A stretch of DNA of 64,000 nt from Hyphococcus sp. (GCA_028285645.1 JANQOV010000068.1:24733-88732); one strand, 5' to 3'; counted from the stretch's first letter, positions 1-8,926 are shown. The notes: generated by a model not told the origin, from the letters alone. Translations and numbers: made by a program.

Positions 1-378
1 GTGCCTGTGGTGCGCGACACGGACCTGAAATCTCTGGCTGAAATCGAGCTTGAAATCGCAGACTATGGACGCCGCGCCCGCTCCGGCGATTTGAAGCTGG
101 AAGAGATGCAAGGTGGGACCTTCACCATTTCGAATGGCGGGATTTACGGCTCCCTGCTTTCTACGCCGATCCTCAACTTGCCGCAGTCCGGCATATTAGG
201 CATGCACCGCATTGAAAAACGCCCCGTCGTTATCGATGACGAAGTGGTTGTTCGGCCGATGATGTATCTGGCGCTTTCATATGACCATCGCATTGTCGAC
301 GGCAAAGGCGCCGTGACCTTCCTGGTGCGCGTTAAAGAAAATCTCGAAGATCCGCAGCGCCTGCTGCTCGATCTCTAA
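1..378 (+). CDS. odhB: Dihydrolipoyllysine succinyltransferase (2-oxoglutarate dehydrogenase E2), 3' part only
   Basis: The reading frame is open at the left window edge, so this is the C-terminal 125 residues of a longer protein. It is the catalytic core of an E2 acyltransferase, which moves succinyl from lipoamide to CoA in the TCA cycle. The active-site motif YDHRIVDG, with its catalytic His, lies about 30 residues from the C-terminus, and the protein ends in LLLDL as OdhB/SucB proteins typically do. The lpd gene follows after 10 bp, as in odhAB-lpd operons, which favours the oxoglutarate over the pyruvate complex. The GTG at position 1 is not a true start. Confidence 0.93.
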   Translation: MPVVRDTDLKSLAEIELEIADYGRRARSGDLKLEEMQGGTFTISNGGIYGSLLSTPILNLPQSGILGMHRIEKRPVVIDDEVVVRPMMYLALSYDHRIVDGKGAVTFLVRVKENLEDPQRLLLDL

Positions 379-388
379 GGAAAAATAA

Positions 389-1792
389 ATGTCGGAAAGT
401 TTTGACGTCGTCATTATCGGCGCCGGGCCGGGCGGCTATAATGCCGCGATCCGCGCCGGCCAGTTGGGCTTGAAAGCCGCCATCATCGAAAAACGCGAAA
501 CCAAAAAGCTCGGCGGCACTTGCCTTAACGTCGGCTGCATTCCGTCAAAAGCGCTTTTGCACGCATCGGAACTCTTTGAATCGGCGAACAAGGATTTTCC
601 GATGCTCGGCATCAAAACCGGCAAGGTTGCACTCGACCTTGAGGCGATGCTGAAACAAAAAGACGATGCTGTTGAGGGGCTCACCAAGGGCGTTGAGTTC
701 CTGATGAAGAAAAACAAGGTGGAAACATTTTTGGGCGCCGGGGAGATTATCGCGCCGGGCAAAGTCCGCGTTACCGGTGATCGGACCACGGAACTAAGCG
801 CAAAGCACATCGTCATCGCCACGGGATCGGAAGTCACGCCCTTGCCGGGTGTCGAGATCGATGAAGAAAAAATTGTCTCGTCAACAGGAGCCCTTTCGCT
901 GCCCGCCGTGCCGAAACATATGGTGGTGATTGGCGGCGGCGTAATCGGGCTTGAACTCGGTTCGGTCTGGCGGCGCCTTGGTGCGAAAGTAACGGTGGTC
1001 GAATTTCTCGACCGCATCCTGCCGACGATGGACGGGGAAGTTTCCAAGCAATTCCAGCGCATCCTTAAAAAGCAAGGCGTTGAGTTCAAGCTGTCGTCAA
1101 AGGTTACCGGCGCTGAAACGCTCAAAACAAAAGTCAAACTATCCATTGAGCCCTCTGCTGGCGGCGACGCGGAAACCATAGATGCTGACGCCGTTCTTGT
1201 GGCCATCGGCCGCCGTCCTTATACGGAAGGTCTTGGCCTAGAGACGGTTGGCATTAAGACTGACGGCCGCGGCTTCATCGAAACAGATCATTTCAGAACC
1301 AACATTGATGGCGTCTGGGCGATCGGCGATTGCACTACAGGGCCGATGCTTGCGCATAAAGCGGAAGAGGACGCTGTCGCCTGCATCGAACTCATTGCCG
1401 GCAAACCGGGTCATGTGGATTACAACAATGTTCCGAATATCGTTTACACCTATCCGGAAGTCGCCAGCGTCGGTAAAACCGAAGAAGAACTGAAAGACGC
1501 AGGCGTCGACTACAAGGTCGGCAAATTTCCTTTCGCCGCCAACAGCCGCGCCAAAACCAATCACCAAACGGACGGTTTTGTGAAGATCCTCGCTGACGCG
1601 ACAACCGATCGGCTGCTCGGCTGCCATATCATCGGTGTCGAGGCGGGCGAACTCATTGCTGAGGCCGTCAGCGTCATGGAATTTGGCGGCGCGTCGGAAG
1701 ACATCGCTCGCACCTGTCACGGCCACCCAACCCGCTCCGAGGCTGTGCGCCAGGCCGCCATGGGCGTTGAGGGCTGGACGATGCAGGCCTGA
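389..1792 (+). CDS. lpd: Dihydrolipoyl dehydrogenase (E3)
   Basis: This 467-residue FAD/NAD oxidoreductase reoxidises dihydrolipoamide for the 2-oxo acid dehydrogenase complexes. The N-terminal FAD site is GAGPGGY (residues 12-18). The redox disulfide is C45/C50 in GGTCLNVGCIPSK. The central NAD site is GGGVIGLELG, and the C-terminal His-Glu dyad lies in HGHPTRSE. Length is normal for the family. The start is preceded by AAGGAAAAATAA, which contains a good ribosome binding site, and the gene is 10 bp behind odhB, so the two are probably co-transcribed. Confidence 0.97.
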   Translation: MSESFDVVIIGAGPGGYNAAIRAGQLGLKAAIIEKRETKKLGGTCLNVGCIPSKALLHASELFESANKDFPMLGIKTGKVALDLEAMLKQKDDAVEGLTKGVEFLMKKNKVETFLGAGEIIAPGKVRVTGDRTTELSAKHIVIATGSEVTPLPGVEIDEEKIVSSTGALSLPAVPKHMVVIGGGVIGLELGSVWRRLGAKVTVVEFLDRILPTMDGEVSKQFQRILKKQGVEFKLSSKVTGAETLKTKVKLSIEPSAGGDAETIDADAVLVAIGRRPYTEGLGLETVGIKTDGRGFIETDHFRTNIDGVWAIGDCTTGPMLAHKAEEDAVACIELIAGKPGHVDYNNVPNIVYTYPEVASVGKTEEELKDAGVDYKVGKFPFAANSRAKTNHQTDGFVKILADATTDRLLGCHIIGVEAGELIAEAVSVMEFGGASEDIARTCHGHPTRSEAVRQAAMGVEGWTMQA

Positions 1793-1811
1793 CCGGCGGG
1801 GCAATGCGCCG

Positions 1812-2411
1812 GTGAGCGACGACATCGAACCCTCCAAAACACCGCTCACGGACATTATCGATGATATCGTTGATGACGCGGAAGACGGCGAACTGACGTT
1901 GGGTCATATTCTCGACGATCTTAACGACCGAAGCTACGGGCCATTGTTTTTTGTTCTGGGGCTGATCATTTTATTGCCCATCGGCGCCATTCCAGGCGTG
2001 CCGATTGTTATCGGCGCCGTCTTAATCATCCTTGCGGCGCAATTCGTCTTTGGCCTGCGTCACCCTTGGATGCCGGAGCGGTTTCGGCATTTGTCCGTAA
2101 GCGAAGAAAAGGCGCGCGACGCGCGCCAAAAGGTGGCGCCGTTTCTGAGGTTTATCGATCGCATTGTCGATACGCGGCTGACGTGGATTGTCTCCAAGCC
2201 CTTGCGCATATTTGCAGCGCTTTCGATCATTTTTTTGTCGCTCACCATGGTGCCGCTCGAAGTCATTCCCTTCGGGGTTGCGGCGCCGGGCGCCGCTGTC
2301 GTCGCATTTGGTCTTGCGATCACTGCGCGGGACGGGCTCTTGATGTTGATCGCCCTTGGTTTCGTCGGCGGCACTTTATATTTGCTTGCGCGGTTGATTG
2401 CGTTCTTTTGA
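1812..2411 (+). CDS. ExoD-family membrane protein
   Basis: A 199-residue protein with an acidic N-terminal segment (about residues 1-35), a Gly/Pro/Ile-rich hydrophobic stretch GPLFFVLGLIILLPIGAIPG, and three further hydrophobic segments towards the C-terminus. This arrangement matches the ExoD family, first linked to exopolysaccharide synthesis in rhizobia, whose biochemical role is unknown. I chose the GTG at 1812 because upstream codons overlap lpd and look like shadow sequence; the Shine-Dalgarno is weak. It follows lpd by 19 bp and may be read through from it. Confidence 0.8.
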   Translation: MSDDIEPSKTPLTDIIDDIVDDAEDGELTLGHILDDLNDRSYGPLFFVLGLIILLPIGAIPGVPIVIGAVLIILAAQFVFGLRHPWMPERFRHLSVSEEKARDARQKVAPFLRFIDRIVDTRLTWIVSKPLRIFAALSIIFLSLTMVPLEVIPFGVAAPGAAVVAFGLAITARDGLLMLIALGFVGGTLYLLARLIAFF

Positions 2412-2456
2412 CGAAGCTCTTAGTCAAATAACCGAATAGTGCGGACGGGAAAGTAG

Positions 2457-2720
2457 ATGATGCAACTCGGCATTACTGATTTCATCGGCTTTACCGGCGT
2501 TGCGTTGATTGTCGCGACATATTTCCTGCTGCAGATCGGCCGCATGGACGCGAGTAAACCGCTTTATCCAGCGCTTAATGGCGCCGGCGCTATTTTGATC
2601 CTAATTTCGCTCATGCACACATTCAACGCGGCTTCTTTCGTGATCGAACTGTTCTGGCTCGCCATATCGGCGATCGGGCTCGTCCGCGCCCTGATCGCCC
2701 GTTCAAAAAGCGGCGATTAG
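2457..2720 (+). CDS. Small three-helix membrane protein (CBU_0592-like)
   Basis: An 87-residue protein almost entirely composed of three hydrophobic helices (roughly residues 8-26, 40-56 and 60-80), with a short charged C-terminus. It resembles a small family of uncharacterised bacterial membrane proteins often annotated as CBU_0592-like or 'permease'. GGAAAG lies upstream of the ATG; the next codon is also ATG, so the start could be one codon later. A terminator follows directly. No function can be assigned. Confidence 0.75.
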   Translation: MMQLGITDFIGFTGVALIVATYFLLQIGRMDASKPLYPALNGAGAILILISLMHTFNAASFVIELFWLAISAIGLVRALIARSKSGD

Positions 2721-2750
2721 TCGCCGCGGCGGGCCGGGTGCCCGTTTTTT
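2710..2750 (+). terminator. Tandem hairpins with T-run
   Basis: A 7-bp hairpin GCGGCGA/TCGCCGC (2710-2716/2721-2727) overlaps the stop codon. A second, shorter one CGGGC/GCCCG (2730-2734/2740-2744) is followed by six T (2745-2750). The second looks like a rho-independent terminator for the odhB-lpd-ExoD run. Confidence 0.7.
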
Positions 2751-2855
2751 CGCCACATTCATCGTCTCGTTTAGGCGCAACAGGCGCGCGCTCGCACTGT
2801 CAAGCACTGGATTTGCGGCCAATTTCCGGAATAGAGTGCGCGCTATTTTATCGAC

Positions 2856-2895
2856 GCCTCGATTGTCAGCCTCGGGAAGGCGGCTGGTTCGAGGC
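2856..2895 (+). other. Nested hairpin in the leader of the peptide transporter
   Basis: GCCTCGA (2856-2862) pairs with TCGAGGC (2889-2895). Inside it CAGCC (2867-2871) pairs with GGCTG (2882-2886). It lies about 55 bp before the transporter start and has no T-run, so it may be an mRNA leader structure or a palindromic site. I recognise no known RNA family in it. Confidence 0.4.
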
Positions 2896-2950
2896 CATTA
2901 ACACAGCTTGCGCCGGTTGAAACCGGGCGCGGTGTGGCAGGGAGTGACTA

Positions 2951-4582
2951 ATGTTCTATCTCGTACTTGGCGGTGTTGCGCTCATCGGTCTGTTGATGAC
3001 GCTTTTTCAGATGCGCAATCACCCGAAGGGGCTCTTCATTCTGTTTTTCGCAGAGATGTGGGAGCGCTTTTCATATTACGGGATGCGCGCACTCCTTGTG
3101 CTCTATCTAACGCAACACTTCTTATTCAGCGAAACACAAGCCTACGGACTTTACGGCGCCTACACGACGCTTGTTTACATTCTCCCTGTGATCGGCGGCG
3201 TGTTGGCCGACCGTTATTTGGGGCAGCGGCGCGCTGTCATGATTGGCGCCGTTCTTCTTGTCGCCGGACACACGCTGATGGCGGTTGAAGGCGAGCAGGT
3301 AGCGCCGGGCGGAAGTCCAAATTCTCTTGTGCTCAACACGTTCTATATGGCGTTGGCGCTCATCATCATGGGCGTTGGATTTTTGAAAGCGAATATCTCG
3401 ACAATCGTTGGCGAACTCTACGCCAAGACTGACACGCGCCGAGACGGCGCGTTCACGCTGTTTTATGTGGGCATCAATCTCGGCGCCGCCTTTGGCGCTT
3501 TGCTCGCCGGCTATCTCGGTGAAACTTTCGGTTGGAAATATGGCTTCGGCTTGGCCGGCATTGGGATGTTGGCGGGGCTGATCGTTTTCTCCTGGGGCAA
3601 ACCTTTGCTGAAGGGCGCAGGGGAATCTCCGAACTTGGCGTTGCTTAAGGCCAAGCGCTTTGCAGGCCTTTCGACGGAGTGGTTGATTTATCTCGGTACG
3701 ATTATCGTCACCATATTTGTTTGGTGGGTGGTGCGCGATCAGCAGACCGTCAACACGCTCCTCATGGTCGCCGGCGCCTTAACGGTAGGCTACATCCTTT
3801 ACCGTTCAGTATTCACCCTGGAGCCCCATGCGCGCGATCGCATTTTCGCTGCAATGTTCCTGATCTCAATCCAGGTGTTGTTCTGGGCGTTGTTTGAGCA
3901 AACCGGATCGTCGCTCAACATCTATACCCGTGACGAGGTCGATCGAACAATTTTCGGCCAGGAGATCGTGACTTCTGTGTTCCAGTCAATCAACGCGATC
4001 TACATCATCCTGCTCGGCCCCTTGTTCGCGATGCTATGGGTGTGGATGGGCAAACGCGGCATAGAACCGACTGCGCCGCAGAAGTTTGGTCTTGGGGTCA
4101 TTCAGCTTGGGCTTGGATTTCTTGTCCTTGTCTGGGGCGCGAACGCAGCGGGCGCGGGCGCGTTAACGCCGGTGATCTTCATCTTCCTGATCTATCTCTT
4201 GCACACGACGGGCGAACTTTGTTTGTCGCCGGTGGGCTTGTCAGCGATGACGCGGCTGTCAACGCAGTCGATGGTGGGGCTAATCATGGGCACATGGTTC
4301 CTAGCGTCAGGCGCGGGTAACGCGGTTGCGGCGTTGATTGCGCAAGCGACGGCGGCGGAAGGGCCCAATGGCGAGAGCCTTGTATTGGAGGTTTATTCGA
4401 ATGTGGGCTGGCTTGCGGTCTGGGTCGGTATCGGTCTGATCGTGATATCGCCGGTGATCAATTATCTGATGCATCTGAAGACGCTTAAAGACGAGCATCC
4501 GCTTGCTGGCGAGAGCGAGATCGGCGAGCCAATGGGCCCTGGCGTCCACCCTGCCAGGAAAACGGAAAAGCCGGCCGAATAA
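2951..4582 (+). CDS. POT/PTR family proton-dependent oligopeptide transporter
   Basis: A 543-residue inner-membrane transporter of the major facilitator superfamily that imports di- and tripeptides with protons. The N-terminal signature EMWERFSYYGMR (around residue 35) carries the family's ExxER-type element. GGVLADRYLGQRR is the loop motif between helices 2 and 3. About 13-14 hydrophobic segments follow, then a hydrophilic, Pro-rich C-terminal tail. CAGGGAG, a good ribosome binding site, precedes the ATG. The gene stands alone between two terminators. Confidence 0.95.
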   Translation: MFYLVLGGVALIGLLMTLFQMRNHPKGLFILFFAEMWERFSYYGMRALLVLYLTQHFLFSETQAYGLYGAYTTLVYILPVIGGVLADRYLGQRRAVMIGAVLLVAGHTLMAVEGEQVAPGGSPNSLVLNTFYMALALIIMGVGFLKANISTIVGELYAKTDTRRDGAFTLFYVGINLGAAFGALLAGYLGETFGWKYGFGLAGIGMLAGLIVFSWGKPLLKGAGESPNLALLKAKRFAGLSTEWLIYLGTIIVTIFVWWVVRDQQTVNTLLMVAGALTVGYILYRSVFTLEPHARDRIFAAMFLISIQVLFWALFEQTGSSLNIYTRDEVDRTIFGQEIVTSVFQSINAIYIILLGPLFAMLWVWMGKRGIEPTAPQKFGLGVIQLGLGFLVLVWGANAAGAGALTPVIFIFLIYLLHTTGELCLSPVGLSAMTRLSTQSMVGLIMGTWFLASGAGNAVAALIAQATAAEGPNGESLVLEVYSNVGWLAVWVGIGLIVISPVINYLMHLKTLKDEHPLAGESEIGEPMGPGVHPARKTEKPAE

Positions 4583-4606
4583 ACATAGCGGCCCTTCAAG
4601 AACAAA

Positions 4607-4642
4607 CGCCCGGCGCAGTCGAACCGCCGGGCGTTTTGTTTT
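4607..4642 (+). terminator. Rho-independent terminator after the POT transporter
   Basis: A perfect 9-bp stem CGCCCGGCG/CGCCGGGCG (4607-4615/4625-4633) is followed by TTTTGTTTT. It separates the transporter from the next gene. Confidence 0.88.
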
Positions 4643-4673
4643 ACGATCATGGCTCCAATCGAGAGAGAAACCA

Positions 4674-5234
4674 ATGTCCAACAGACTGACCAAGATCGTA
4701 ACCCGCGGCGGCGACAAGGGCGAGACATCGCTAACTGACGGCAGCCGCGTTGCGAAAGACGATCCGCGCATCGAACTGATCGGCGATATCGATGAACTCA
4801 ACAGTTGGATCGGCGTCGTGCGCGCGCATGCGCCGGGTGAAGAAATCGATCGCGTACTCGAAGGCGTTCAGCATGACCTGTTTGACCTTGGCGGCGCGAT
4901 GTCGATGCCGGGGGCCCAGCTTTTGTCCGAGGCGCATGTGGCGCGGCTCGATGCTGCTGCGGGGGAACTCAATGAAGCGCTGCCGCCCTTGAAAGAATTC
5001 ATCCTGCCGGGCGGCGCGCCTTTATTGTCATGGCTACACATTGCGAGAACCGTCGCCCGGCGCGTTGAACGGGCGACTGTCACATTTTCTTCAAGCGCGC
5101 CAGAAGCGGCTATGGCGCTTCAATACCTCAATCGGCTTTCAGATTATTTGTTTATCGCTGCGCGTGCTGAGGCGCGTCGACTGGGTGTTGACGAAACGCT
5201 TTGGCGCAAGGAGATGAGTCTGTCAGGCGTGTAG
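4674..5234 (+). CDS. PduO-type ATP:cob(I)alamin adenosyltransferase
   Basis: A 186-residue protein converting cob(I)alamin and ATP to adenosylcobalamin. The N-terminal ATP-binding loop TRGGDKGETSLTDG (residues 9-22), the GDIDELNSWIG helix and the C-terminal RRVERATV/YLNRLSDYLF segment are typical of PduO/MMAB proteins. I chose the ATG at 4674 because GAGAGAGA precedes it and residue 1 then aligns with family members; the longer upstream frame runs through the terminator. It implies B12-dependent metabolism in this organism. Confidence 0.93.
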   Translation: MSNRLTKIVTRGGDKGETSLTDGSRVAKDDPRIELIGDIDELNSWIGVVRAHAPGEEIDRVLEGVQHDLFDLGGAMSMPGAQLLSEAHVARLDAAAGELNEALPPLKEFILPGGAPLLSWLHIARTVARRVERATVTFSSSAPEAAMALQYLNRLSDYLFIAARAEARRLGVDETLWRKEMSLSGV

Positions 5235-5274
5235 AATGCTGATGGCGCTTACCCCAATAACAAACAGCAAAATT

Positions 5275-5301
5275 GCGGCGGAACGTTCGCTGTTCCGCCG
5301 C
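5275..5301. terminator. Bidirectional terminator between convergent genes
   Basis: A perfect 10-bp inverted repeat GCGGCGGAAC/GTTCCGCCGC (5275-5284/5292-5301) has ATGTTTTG on the + side and AATTTTG on the - side. It sits between the adenosyltransferase (+) and the small protein gene (-). Confidence 0.75.
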
Positions 5302-5345
5302 ATGTTTTGAGTTAGGCTATTGGAAGAAAAAAGCGGTGTTTGCGA

Positions 5346-5495
5346 TTACTCGCTTGATGAAAGAACTTCGCCAGCGTCTTCCATTTGCTCGACGACGTCT
5401 ATCATCGGAACGTCATAAACGCCCGTATAGTCAAGAACCGACGCAACGCCGATCGCCGCCAACACCAACATAATCAACCAGATAAGAGCTTGCAT
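5346..5495 (-). CDS. Small membrane protein, 49 aa, unknown function
   Basis: The complementary strand carries a clean 49-codon frame beginning MQALIWLIMLVLAAIGVASV. A single hydrophobic helix (residues 3-20) is followed by an acidic tail (DYTGVYDVPMIDVVEQMEDA). AGAGGGTGGG lies about 6 bp before the ATG as a ribosome binding site, and a bidirectional hairpin follows the stop. Start, composition and terminator together make it likely real. I recognise no family. The short one-helix, acidic-tail design is seen in regulatory or stress-related small proteins, but that is only analogy. Confidence 0.65.
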   Translation of the reverse strand: MQALIWLIMLVLAAIGVASVLDYTGVYDVPMIDVVEQMEDAGEVLSSSE

Positions 5496-5600
5496 TTGGT
5501 TTTCCCACCCTCTGACTTTTACCCCGAAGCATGCAGACTAGCGAAAAATTTTGGGCATGGCTACAGCAGAATTACGTGCGCAGACCCGCAATCTGCGGTG

Positions 5601-6655
5601 TTATCGGCTGTTATTCGCCCAAACTACCGGCGGGTCCAGAAACGCCACCGGACTTTCAGCGCCATCCCTAGGCGCCAACAAAACGCCGAAATAGCCAATA
5701 TCAATGACAATGTTTTGGAGGGGCGCTGCGACTGTCAGGCGCGGGTGTAAGTTATGCGTTTTTCAGGTTGCGTGCCGCTTTGCCGGTCGCCCGCTTCCCT
5801 TTAGGCGTCGTTTAAGGGGAAACGGCGCTCTCGATTTCAACGCTTGCGGGAAATGGCGCCGCAGCCGCCATCGCCGCCAGGGCGACGACATTCAGCGAAG
5901 TAAGCTTGCGGGCGTTTTCGGCGTTAAAGCCGCACATCACGTCCCCATAGTCATGCCGTTTTCAGTTCGAAGGTCCTGGTGCTGACGTTTATAACTTCAT
6001 GGGCTTCCATGATGCACTGGCCAGGAATTCTGAATTCGTTAAAGGGCCGGTGATGCCGCCATTTCGGAAACGATCGAGCCTGTAAATCGTCATCGCATTA
6101 AGATCTGCGATATATTGATCCGCAAGGCGATCAATATACCGGACAAGATTGCGTGACGAGCTGCCGACTTTACCGCTGGTAAACCGCCTTTTCCGCGCTT
6201 TTTCCAGTGTATCGACGGCGCGGGCGCCTTCCGAAAATACGCTGGCGATTGCTTTTTCGGGCGACCCTGCCTGGGCCGATAACGCTGCTCAACATGACCA
6301 TCCGTGGGGGATCCAATCGGTCGCGCAGGATGGCGATGATGATGGTATTGACGACTTTAGTTCGTTCTGGAATGCGGGGGTTCGACCTCGACAAAACCGC
6401 TGATCTCGAGGACCTCAAGGGAGTCGCCGCACGCTTTCGAAATCGACTAAAATTCTGATTTTACCCACCGCTGCGCGACGCAGATTCCAATAGGGTGTGG
6501 TGCGCGCCGAAGTTCGCCATTCGCTTGATATCCGCCTTGATTCGGAGCGCTGAAACGTCGCCCTGAAGCGCACGCAGAAGAGCGTCCTAATCCGATTGAG
6601 CAGCAGCCTTTGTGGAAAGCAGAGCAGCGGCGGCCAAGGCGCGTGTGTAAGGCAT
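5601..6655 (-). pseudogene. Decayed M28-family (Zn aminopeptidase-type) peptidase gene
   Basis: On the - strand a gene begins at ATG 6655 with an ideal AAGGAG site and a signal-peptide-like start MPYTRALAAAALLS. It hits a TAG at 6589-6587, after which the same frame continues DALLRALQGDVSALRI...RMANFGAHHTL, ending at 6461. Further fragments follow in shifted frames: EVLEISGFVEVEPP and KVVNTIIIA...PPRMVMLSS (about 6420-6320), VFSEGARAVDTLEK...RNLVRYIDRLADQY...IYRLDRF (about 6240-6050), HHRPFNEF...IMEAHE, YGDVM...LNVVALAAMAAAAP (about 5955-5815) and GYFGV...ESPVAF (about 5700-5610). From memory, this order matches secreted M28 peptidases of about 540 residues. The stretch after MVMLSS that should carry the metal ligands appears largely deleted. 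At least one nonsense mutation and several frameshifts make it inactive. Confidence 0.8.
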
Positions 6656-6914
6656 TAATTTCTCCTTAACTTTCGCCAATTTCCGGCGCTTTTTGTCACA
6701 TTGGGCGGGGGCGGCTTCACAATAGCCGATGAACCCTTGCCGAGACCGATGCGTTGATGCAACATCGTTAACCGGAAATTGTCGCAAACCAGCAAATCCG
6801 GGAAAAAAGGCTGTATCTGTGGGCCTAAAAGCGGTACGAGGGTTTGAGATTTTAACCGGACGCCGCAATCACGGCTCTGGCCGTATATATTTGATCCACC
6901 TGAGGAGGGGAAAA

Positions 6915-8069
6915 ATGAAGCTCAAAACTACCTTGCTCGCGGCTGCTGCGTCGATGGCGATTGCGCCAGCGGCTCACGCCTATGAGGGCTTGTACGGCGC
7001 CATCGGCGCTGGCCTCAACTACATGCAGCCCGAACGCGACGTCAGCAATGACGGCATTACCGGCGCCGGACCGTTCGTTTTTGACAGCGCTGCAGATTAC
7101 GACAATGGCATCGCGATTTACACCGCGCTTGGCTATGCATGGGGCAACGGCTTCAGAAACGAGATCGAATTTTCCTACGGCAGTAATGACATCGACCAGA
7201 TTGATCCCGATGGTCTGGGTTTCAGCGGTTGGCCGGCTGGTTCGATTACAGGCGATACGTCAACCATCGCGGTGATGTTGAATACGATCTATGATTTCGA
7301 CGGTATGTCAGACCGCTTCACGCCATATATTGGCGGTGGTCTTGGTATCGCAAGCGTCGATCACGACATTGCCGGCTCCGTTTCCCCAGGCGCGCCAACG
7401 ACGCCAATGTCGATCACTTACGGTCCGGACACGCGCACGCTGGCTTATCAAGGTATTGCCGGCGTTGCCGTTGGTCTCGCTGAAGGCCTCGCACTTGATC
7501 TTTCCTATCGCTATTTCGGCACAAAGAAGCGTCAAGTTTCCGGTACGTTGAATGGCGCTGCGACAGCATTTGATGTCGGACACGCCGCGCACAGGCTGAT
7601 GGCCGGCTTGCGCTGGAACTTCGGCGCGGCGGCGCCGGTGGTGCAGTACAAAGATTGCTGGGACGGTTCGAGCGTTCCGGTTACGTCTGAGTGCCCGCCG
7701 CAATTGGTCGAGCAAGCTGCGGCTGTTGCAGATCCGATCAATTTCACGGTTTATTTTGACTATGATAAATCGAACCTGACGTCACAAGCGCAAACGCTGA
7801 TCCAAGAAGCAGCAAGCCGCGCGCTAGCAAACGACATTGAAACGGTCGTTGTTCAGGGCAACACGGATACGTCCGGCGGTTCTGCTTACAACCAGGCGCT
7901 TTCTGAGCGTCGCGCAGCGGTTGTCCGTGATGCGCTGATCGCTAATGGCGTTCCGGCGGATCGTATTCGTACGGACGCGCTCGGTGAGACCAATCTTGCC
8001 AAGCCGACTGCGGACGGCGTTCGTGAGCCGCTCAACCGCCGTTCGGACGTGACGATCACGTTTGAATAA
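6915..8069 (+). CDS. OmpA-family outer membrane protein (8-strand barrel plus peptidoglycan-binding domain)
   Basis: A 384-residue protein with a signal peptide ending APAAHA (residues 1-21). An OmpA-like beta-barrel follows (about 22-235; YEGLYGAIGAGLNYM, DRFTPYIGGGLG, ALDLSYRYFGTK, HRLMAGLRWNF). A short Cys-containing linker leads to a C-terminal OmpA/MotB domain (about 275-384; FTVYFDYDKSNLTSQA, VVQGNTDTSGG, NQALSERRA, NRRSDVTI) that binds peptidoglycan. The ATG at 6915 has the strong site GAGGAGGGG and begins the signal peptide; upstream in-frame codons do not look coding. A terminator follows. It likely tethers the outer membrane to the wall. Confidence 0.93.
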   Translation: MKLKTTLLAAAASMAIAPAAHAYEGLYGAIGAGLNYMQPERDVSNDGITGAGPFVFDSAADYDNGIAIYTALGYAWGNGFRNEIEFSYGSNDIDQIDPDGLGFSGWPAGSITGDTSTIAVMLNTIYDFDGMSDRFTPYIGGGLGIASVDHDIAGSVSPGAPTTPMSITYGPDTRTLAYQGIAGVAVGLAEGLALDLSYRYFGTKKRQVSGTLNGAATAFDVGHAAHRLMAGLRWNFGAAAPVVQYKDCWDGSSVPVTSECPPQLVEQAAAVADPINFTVYFDYDKSNLTSQAQTLIQEAASRALANDIETVVVQGNTDTSGGSAYNQALSERRAAVVRDALIANGVPADRIRTDALGETNLAKPTADGVREPLNRRSDVTITFE

Positions 8070-8094
8070 GCGCATCGAGCGAAACTAGTTACAA

Positions 8095-8125
8095 AACGGC
8101 GTGGAGCGATCCACGCCGTTTTTGT
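8095..8125 (+). terminator. Rho-independent terminator after the OmpA-family gene
   Basis: A perfect 11-bp stem AACGGCGTGGA/TCCACGCCGTT (8095-8105/8110-8120) with a GCGA tetraloop is followed by TTTTG. It is a textbook terminator for a highly expressed porin gene. Confidence 0.92.
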
Positions 8126-8189
8126 GTGTGCTTCAGTATAGCCAGTAACGCGTCTTCATCCCGTCCGGCATTGCGCTTAATTGCAAATT

Positions 8190-8813
8190 TTACGGTGCAT
8201 GCAACACCATGAACGCTGCGATGCCGTCGTCGATCTGTTTATCGATTGCACGGTCAAGGTCTTCAGGCTCAACGCCCATCAACAGCTTTGTGTGCAGCGG
8301 TTCCGTAATCAGCACGCCAAGTTGCCAGATCGCCTCTTTTGCGTCTTTGACCTTGAAAACACCCTTGTCGGCGAAGCGCTGCATGATCGGTGTAAACATA
8401 TCCACCATCCATTCGGGGCCGTGCTTTAAATACGCTTTGCCCAGCGAAGGGGTGCGCGCCGCTTCGAAAGCGGCGATCCTTCGCAGCGCCAAAGCCTCCG
8501 GGTGAAAAAGTCCTTTCACAACCGTGTGGCTGAGCTGTCGAATAAGCGCGACCGGCGGGAGGCTTGCCTCGATGTCCTCAATATTCACCGGAAGCAAGTT
8601 TTTGCAGGACTCCATGATCGCGGCGGCAAAAAGCTCTTCCTTTGATCGGAACCGATTGTAAACGGTGCGCTTTGATACGCCCGCCGTCAGCGCAATCTGA
8701 TCCATGCTCGCTGCGTCGAAGCCCTTTGCCAAAAAGGTTTCGCGCGCCGCCCTTACAATGGCGTCAGTCTTTCCATCGCTCCGCGCCGAAGCGTCAAGCG
8801 CTGTGTCTTGCAT
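8190..8813 (-). CDS. TetR/AcrR-family transcriptional regulator
   Basis: A 207-residue repressor-type regulator. The N-terminal helix-turn-helix spans about residues 15-60 (AIVRAARETFLAKGFDAASMDQIALTAG, then VSKRTVYNRFRSKEELF). The helical C-terminal ligand domain carries EDLDRAIDKQIDDGIAAFM near the end, as in AefR-like members. It is transcribed divergently from the penicillin-binding protein gene across about 110 bp, so the shared promoter region could hold its operator; no clear palindrome stands out. The ligand is unknown. Confidence 0.9.
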   Translation of the reverse strand: MQDTALDASARSDGKTDAIVRAARETFLAKGFDAASMDQIALTAGVSKRTVYNRFRSKEELFAAAIMESCKNLLPVNIEDIEASLPPVALIRQLSHTVVKGLFHPEALALRRIAAFEAARTPSLGKAYLKHGPEWMVDMFTPIMQRFADKGVFKVKDAKEAIWQLGVLITEPLHTKLLMGVEPEDLDRAIDKQIDDGIAAFMVLHAP

Positions 8814-8926
8814 CGAATTGCCCCATTTATTGCCGCCCTGACGATGAGCTTAGCGGAATTGGCCGTTAATTCGCAAACATGGGGAAAATCCGTCTTTTAC
8901 GTCCTGTTAACATTCGCCCGTGATGC

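Noticed and set aside
436-1206. A 256-codon open frame on the - strand
   Set aside because: Antisense to lpd; Ser/Pro/Thr-rich low-quality sequence without domain.
6149-6458. Short + strand frames in the 6.1-6.5 kb region
   Set aside because: The - strand fragments here match M28 peptidase segments in order, so the + frames are shadows of the pseudogene.
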